Notes under the pieces: generated by a model | What the model was told of the DNA's origin: nothing | The model's input: the letters and a program-made list of their open reading frames with translations, nothing else | The model's database searches: none | Shown: piece by piece, positions 5,361-7,274 of the stretch | How the letters are laid out: the number at the start of each line of letters is the position of its first letter | Position numbering within the stretch: the first letter of the stretch is position 1 | Program-made: the position numbers and the translations under genes | NCBI GenBank assembly: GCA_945494195.1 | Contig: CALYVJ010000078.1 | Coordinates: 1 to 7,274 of the forward strand | Reading direction: 5' to 3' | Length of the DNA: 7,274 nucleotides | Origin: an uncultured Selenomonas sp. | Lineage (GTDB): Bacteria; Bacillota; Negativicutes; Selenomonadales; Selenomonadaceae

Positions 5361-6398
5361 ATGGATCAGAAGGTAACGATAAAAGAAGTGGCAGAACTTG
5401 CGGGTGTATCTAAGAGTACGGTGTCCCGTTATTTGAATCATGGATATATCAGCACCGAAAAACAGGAACGCGTCCGGGCCGCAATTGAACAAACTGGTTT
5501 TCAGTCGAATTTCTTCGCCAAGCGGCTCAAGACAAAAGAGAGCAAATTGATTGGCATTGTGCTGCCGCGTATGGACTCGGTAACGGTTGGCAAGCTGCTG
5601 GCAGGCATCAGCCGTGTACTGGAGCCAGCTGGTTATCAGGGGATTTTGCTGGTCAGCCATCTTTCGAATCGGAAGGAACTGGAAAATATACGCAATCTGC
5701 AGCAGCAGGGGGTAGATGGAATCCTGGTGGATTCCGTTGGCATTACCGAGGAGCATGTGAAACTTTCCCAGGAGGGGAATATCCCTATTCTCTACACAGG
5801 CCAGAAAAACGATAAAGTTCCCTTTGTCAAAATCGATGATGAGGCAGCTGGCCGCATGATGGGAGCTTATTTGCGCCAGATGGGGCATAAGCACGCGGTT
5901 TTCGCCGGGGTAACTGAAAGAGATACTGCGGTGGGAATTGACCGCAAACGCGGTTTTATCGATGCCTTCAGGGAAGGGCGTTTTGGTGCGAAAGTGGATT
6001 TTGTCGAGACGGGCTTTGATTTTCTGTCGGCCTATAACCGGGCAGAAGATGTGCTGCGCTGCAAAGCCAGCGTAGTGGTAGGTGCTACGGACAATATCAG
6101 TCTTGGCATTTTGCGCTATATTCACGAACGCGGAATCCGTGTGCCTGAGGAGATTTCGGTGGTCGGTTTCGGCGGTTACGAAGTTGGTGCGGTTGTATAT
6201 CCTGCTCTTACGACGGTGGCTTTTGATTATGAGCTGGTGGGCATGAAAGCCGCACAGTATATGCTCGACTTGCTCCGCGAAGAACCGGTACAGGAGAATA
6301 TGGAAATGCCCCTTTTCTTTGTGGAGCGTGAGAGTGTCCGCCATTTGAAACGTGAGTATGAAAAAGAAAAGCCAGGCTCGATGAACAGCCTGGCCTGA
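5361..6398 (+). CDS. LacI-family transcriptional repressor, possibly sucrose-repressor-like
   Basis: A 345-residue DNA-binding regulator, normal length for the family. Residues 6-26 form the N-terminal helix-turn-helix (TIKEVAELAGVSKSTVSRYLN), followed by a hinge region (NFFAKRLKTKES). The rest is a periplasmic-binding-protein-like effector domain, with GIVLP after the hinge, QQQGVDGILVDS, GIDRKRGFIDAF, and GATDNISLGILRYIHERGIRVPEEISVVGFGGYE. The GFGGYE ... P-LTTV-FDYE stretch recalls sucrose-type repressors from memory, but the ligand cannot be fixed from sequence. The start at 5361 gives the usual family N-terminus close to the helix-turn-helix and has GGAGG (5344-5348) upstream; ATG 5334 has no ribosome binding site and lies only ~15 bases from the predicted transcription start. 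The target genes are not obvious; the only sugar gene nearby is the convergent EIIA. Confidence 0.92.
   Translation: MDQKVTIKEVAELAGVSKSTVSRYLNHGYISTEKQERVRAAIEQTGFQSNFFAKRLKTKESKLIGIVLPRMDSVTVGKLLAGISRVLEPAGYQGILLVSHLSNRKELENIRNLQQQGVDGILVDSVGITEEHVKLSQEGNIPILYTGQKNDKVPFVKIDDEAAGRMMGAYLRQMGHKHAVFAGVTERDTAVGIDRKRGFIDAFREGRFGAKVDFVETGFDFLSAYNRAEDVLRCKASVVVGATDNISLGILRYIHERGIRVPEEISVVGFGGYEVGAVVYPALTTVAFDYELVGMKAAQYMLDLLREEPVQENMEMPLFFVERESVRHLKREYEKEKPGSMNSLA
6361..6394 (-). terminator. Intrinsic terminator of the EIIA gene, inside the lacI-type 3' end
   Basis: Read on the minus strand, a perfect 8-bp GC-rich stem (arms 6387-6394 and 6371-6378, 8-base loop) is followed by TTTTCTTTTT. It lies 24 bases beyond the EIIA stop codon. 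All of it falls within the last coding codons of the regulator gene on the other strand. On the plus strand no T-run follows, so it should not terminate the regulator transcript. Confidence 0.8.
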
Positions 6399-6417
6399 AT
6401 GGTATTTGATTCGAGGA

Positions 6418-6780
6418 TTATTTCTTGGTGAAGGTAATATGAGCACCGTTGGAGAGAACCGGAAGGCTGGGGCCCTTCACGATGATCTGCCCCGGCATAG
6501 ACCCGGTGGAGTTGAATACGAGAGTGCAGTGCCCTTCTTCGCGGAGGTTGTCATTGGCTGCGTCGCCAACTTTTTCGACCGTGTACTTGACACCGCCCAT
6601 CAACAGCTTGTCGCCTTTTTTGATGTCTTCTTTCAGTTCGCCAGGAGTGTGTTCAATGACCATGTCGGACAAATTTGGGCGGATCCCTTCGTCGAGCAGG
6701 ATAGCGCTGTTGTTGTCCGAAAGGAAGGTTTTTGCCAAATTGCCGATAGCGGTAATTGATACATCATACTTAATATCCAT
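6418..6780 (-). CDS. srlB: PTS glucitol/sorbitol-type EIIA domain protein, orphan
   Basis: A 120-residue stand-alone protein of the PTSIIA_gutA family (E. coli SrlB is the reference), which relays phosphate from HPr to a membrane EIIB/EIIC sugar transporter. Family features are the N-terminal YDVSITAIGNLA, VIEHTPGELKEDIKKGD with His44 aligning to the phosphorylated His43 of SrlB, YTVEKVGDAANDNLREEGH-type core (66-84), and MPGQIIVKGPSLP near the end. The start at 6780 is set by minus-strand GGAGG (6791-6795) ten bases ahead; ATG at 6789 is only one base from it, and ATG 6819 has no such site. No srlA/srlE transporter, sorbitol dehydrogenase or HPr gene is in view, so the partner is unknown. 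It may serve a distant transporter or have a purely regulatory phospho-acceptor role. It converges on the LacI-type gene. Confidence 0.9.
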   Translation of the reverse strand: MDIKYDVSITAIGNLAKTFLSDNNSAILLDEGIRPNLSDMVIEHTPGELKEDIKKGDKLLMGGVKYTVEKVGDAANDNLREEGHCTLVFNSTGSMPGQIIVKGPSLPVLSNGAHITFTKK

Positions 6781-6841
6781 ACGATACATTCCTCCAATAA
6801 AATACATATGAATCGTCACTTACATTTTTTAGGTATCCTTT

Positions 6842-6850
6842 ATTATATCA
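6842..6850 (-). promoter_or_regulatory. Extended -10 promoter of the EIIA gene
   Basis: On the minus strand TGATATAAT is a perfect extended -10 element (TG-n-TATAAT). No good -35 lies at 16-18 bases, as expected for this promoter class. Transcription would start near 6835, leaving about 55 bases before the start codon. Confidence 0.6.
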
Positions 6851-6852
6851 TA

Positions 6853-6869
6853 CTTTTCTTAAAGAAAAG
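6853..6869. promoter_or_regulatory. Palindrome at the EIIA promoter -35 region
   Basis: CTTTTCTT-A-AAGAAAAG is a perfect 8-bp inverted repeat with a one-base centre. It lies directly upstream of the extended -10 of the EIIA gene, where an activator or repressor could bind. It does not resemble the CG-centred site at the LacI-type promoter. Its biased, A/T-rich composition makes chance occurrence possible. Confidence 0.3.
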
Positions 6870-6929
6870 GGGACAATTGCCCTTTTTTGGCTCGTTTTCA
6901 GACTTTTTTTTGAATTTTTGGCGGTTTGT

Positions 6930-6978
6930 AAAAAAATATAAAAAATGTGTTGACAAGAATGTTATCCTTGAGTATAAT
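6930..6978 (+). promoter_or_regulatory. Strong stable-RNA promoter with UP-like element for tRNA-Gln
   Basis: Consensus -35 TTGACA (6950-6955) and consensus -10 TATAAT (6973-6978) are exactly 17 bases apart. An A/T tract at 6930-6945, immediately upstream, resembles an UP element. Initiation near 6985 gives a ~28-base precursor leader, which contains a small TAGCG/CGCTA stem (6991-7005) just before the mature tRNA. Confidence 0.9.
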
Positions 6979-7012
6979 ATTTTATGTTGATAGCGCAGAA
7001 CGCTAGTGACAC

Positions 7013-7088
7013 AGGGGTATCGCCAAGTTGGTAAGGCACGGGTCTCTGAATCCCGCATGCGTTGGTTCGAGTCCAGCTACCCCTGCCA
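7013..7088 (+). tRNA. tRNA-Gln (anticodon CUG), CCA encoded
   Basis: A complete cloverleaf can be drawn. The 7-bp acceptor stem pairs 7013-7019 with 7078-7084, followed by discriminator G7085 and CCA (7086-7088). The D arm is GCC/GGC, the variable loop has five bases, and the T arm is GTTGG/CCAGC around TTCGAGT. The anticodon loop CTCTGAA (7044-7050) puts CTG at 7046-7048, reading the glutamine codon CAG. The lowest anticodon-stem pair is a U-U mismatch (7043/7051), and the first acceptor pair is A-U. It appears to be a single-gene transcript. Confidence 0.96.
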
Positions 7089-7099
7089 TATGAAAGCAT

Positions 7100-7124
7100 A
7101 GCACCGCGAAAGCGGTGCTTTTTT
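7100..7124 (+). terminator. Intrinsic terminator of the tRNA-Gln transcript
   Basis: AGCACCGC and GCGGTGCT (7100-7107, 7112-7119) form a perfect 8-bp stem closed by a stable GAAA tetraloop and followed by five more T. It begins 11 bases after the tRNA CCA end. Confidence 0.95.
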
Positions 7125-7150
7125 GTGTATAGATTATAGGTGCACGAAGT

Positions 7151-7200
7151 TATAGAAGCCTCCATAAGCTTGATTCATCTAACTTATGGAGGCTTCTATG
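7151..7200 (+). repeat. Long perfect hairpin that covers a Shine-Dalgarno sequence
   Basis: Arms 7152-7168 and 7183-7199 pair perfectly over 17 bp (a G-U pair can extend it to 7151/7200) around a 14-base loop. No T-tract follows on either strand, so it is not a standard terminator. The 3' arm contains GGAGG (7188-7192) five bases before ATG 7198, which opens a 22-codon frame ending at 7266. Folding would hide that ribosome binding site. It may be a regulatory leader for a gene beyond the window, a processing site, or a small repeat element. The remaining bases to 7274 show no recognisable feature. Confidence 0.6.
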
Positions 7201-7274
7201 AATTTATTCACGCACTTTGTACAAATTACAGTTTGCAGGGAAGTAGCGAGTTCGTATTCGAGGTAAGTCGCCGG

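Noticed and set aside
5322..6446. 374-codon open frame on the minus strand opposite the LacI-type gene
   Set aside because: Composition is unlike a real protein family, no ribosome binding site was found, and the plus-strand frame is a clear LacI-family protein with promoter and HTH.
6865..6886. AAAAGGG...CCCTTTT hairpin between the EIIA and tRNA promoters
   Set aside because: The stem is short and A/T-rich, with no gene ending nearby on either strand to terminate; it is probably chance in an A/T-rich region.
6962..7165. 67-codon minus-strand frame across the tRNA
   Set aside because: Its SWTRTNACGIQRPVPYQLG-like core is the familiar artefact of translating a tRNA gene in antisense.
7013..7274. 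tRNA-Gln as an integration (att) site
   Set aside because: There is no integrase, no repeat of the tRNA 3' end, and an ordinary terminator directly follows it within the window.

Overview
The window looks like a chromosomal, vertically inherited stretch of an anaerobic bacterium of the Firmicutes type, most likely a Negativicute of the Selenomonas/Mitsuokella kind. This is inferred from strong AGGAGG-type ribosome binding sites, sigma-70-like promoters, a Bacillus AnsB-like aspartase, a small clostridial-type ferredoxin, an encoded tRNA CCA end and mid-range base composition. I see no transposase, integrase, phage gene or CRISPR array.

Layout, left to right (plus strand unless stated). An aspartate ammonia-lyase lacking its first roughly 40 codons ends in a clear intrinsic terminator. 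A 61-residue [4Fe-4S] ferredoxin gene follows. Next is a tightly packed operon, folE-folP-folB-folK::folA-ung, in which every junction overlaps or is separated by one base. It encodes GTP cyclohydrolase I, dihydropteroate synthase, dihydroneopterin aldolase, a single protein joining HPPK to dihydrofolate reductase, and uracil-DNA glycosylase. It ends at a 21-bp perfect hairpin. A LacI-family repressor gene with a putative operator inside its own promoter comes next. A convergent minus-strand gene for an orphan glucitol/sorbitol-type PTS EIIA domain has its terminator buried in the last codons of the repressor gene. The window closes with a tRNA-Gln(CUG) gene behind a near-perfect stable-RNA promoter, its terminator, and a second long perfect hairpin that hides a Shine-Dalgarno sequence.

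The fol genes cover most steps from GTP to tetrahydrofolate. FolE makes dihydroneopterin triphosphate. After dephosphorylation by an enzyme not encoded here, FolB and the HPPK domain make the pterin diphosphate, FolP joins it to p-aminobenzoate, and the DHFR domain performs the final reduction. Folate synthase (FolC) and p-aminobenzoate genes are absent from the window. Ung, translationally coupled at the end, removes uracil from DNA, which is the lesion that increases when folate-dependent dTMP synthesis fails.

The most notable observations are the HPPK-DHFR fusion, unusual residues at key active-site positions of FolE and of the DHFR domain, the fol-ung coupling, the orphan EIIA beside a LacI regulator, and two long perfect hairpins without 3' T-tracts. 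I found no evidence for a wholly new system such as a defence island or a novel mobile element.
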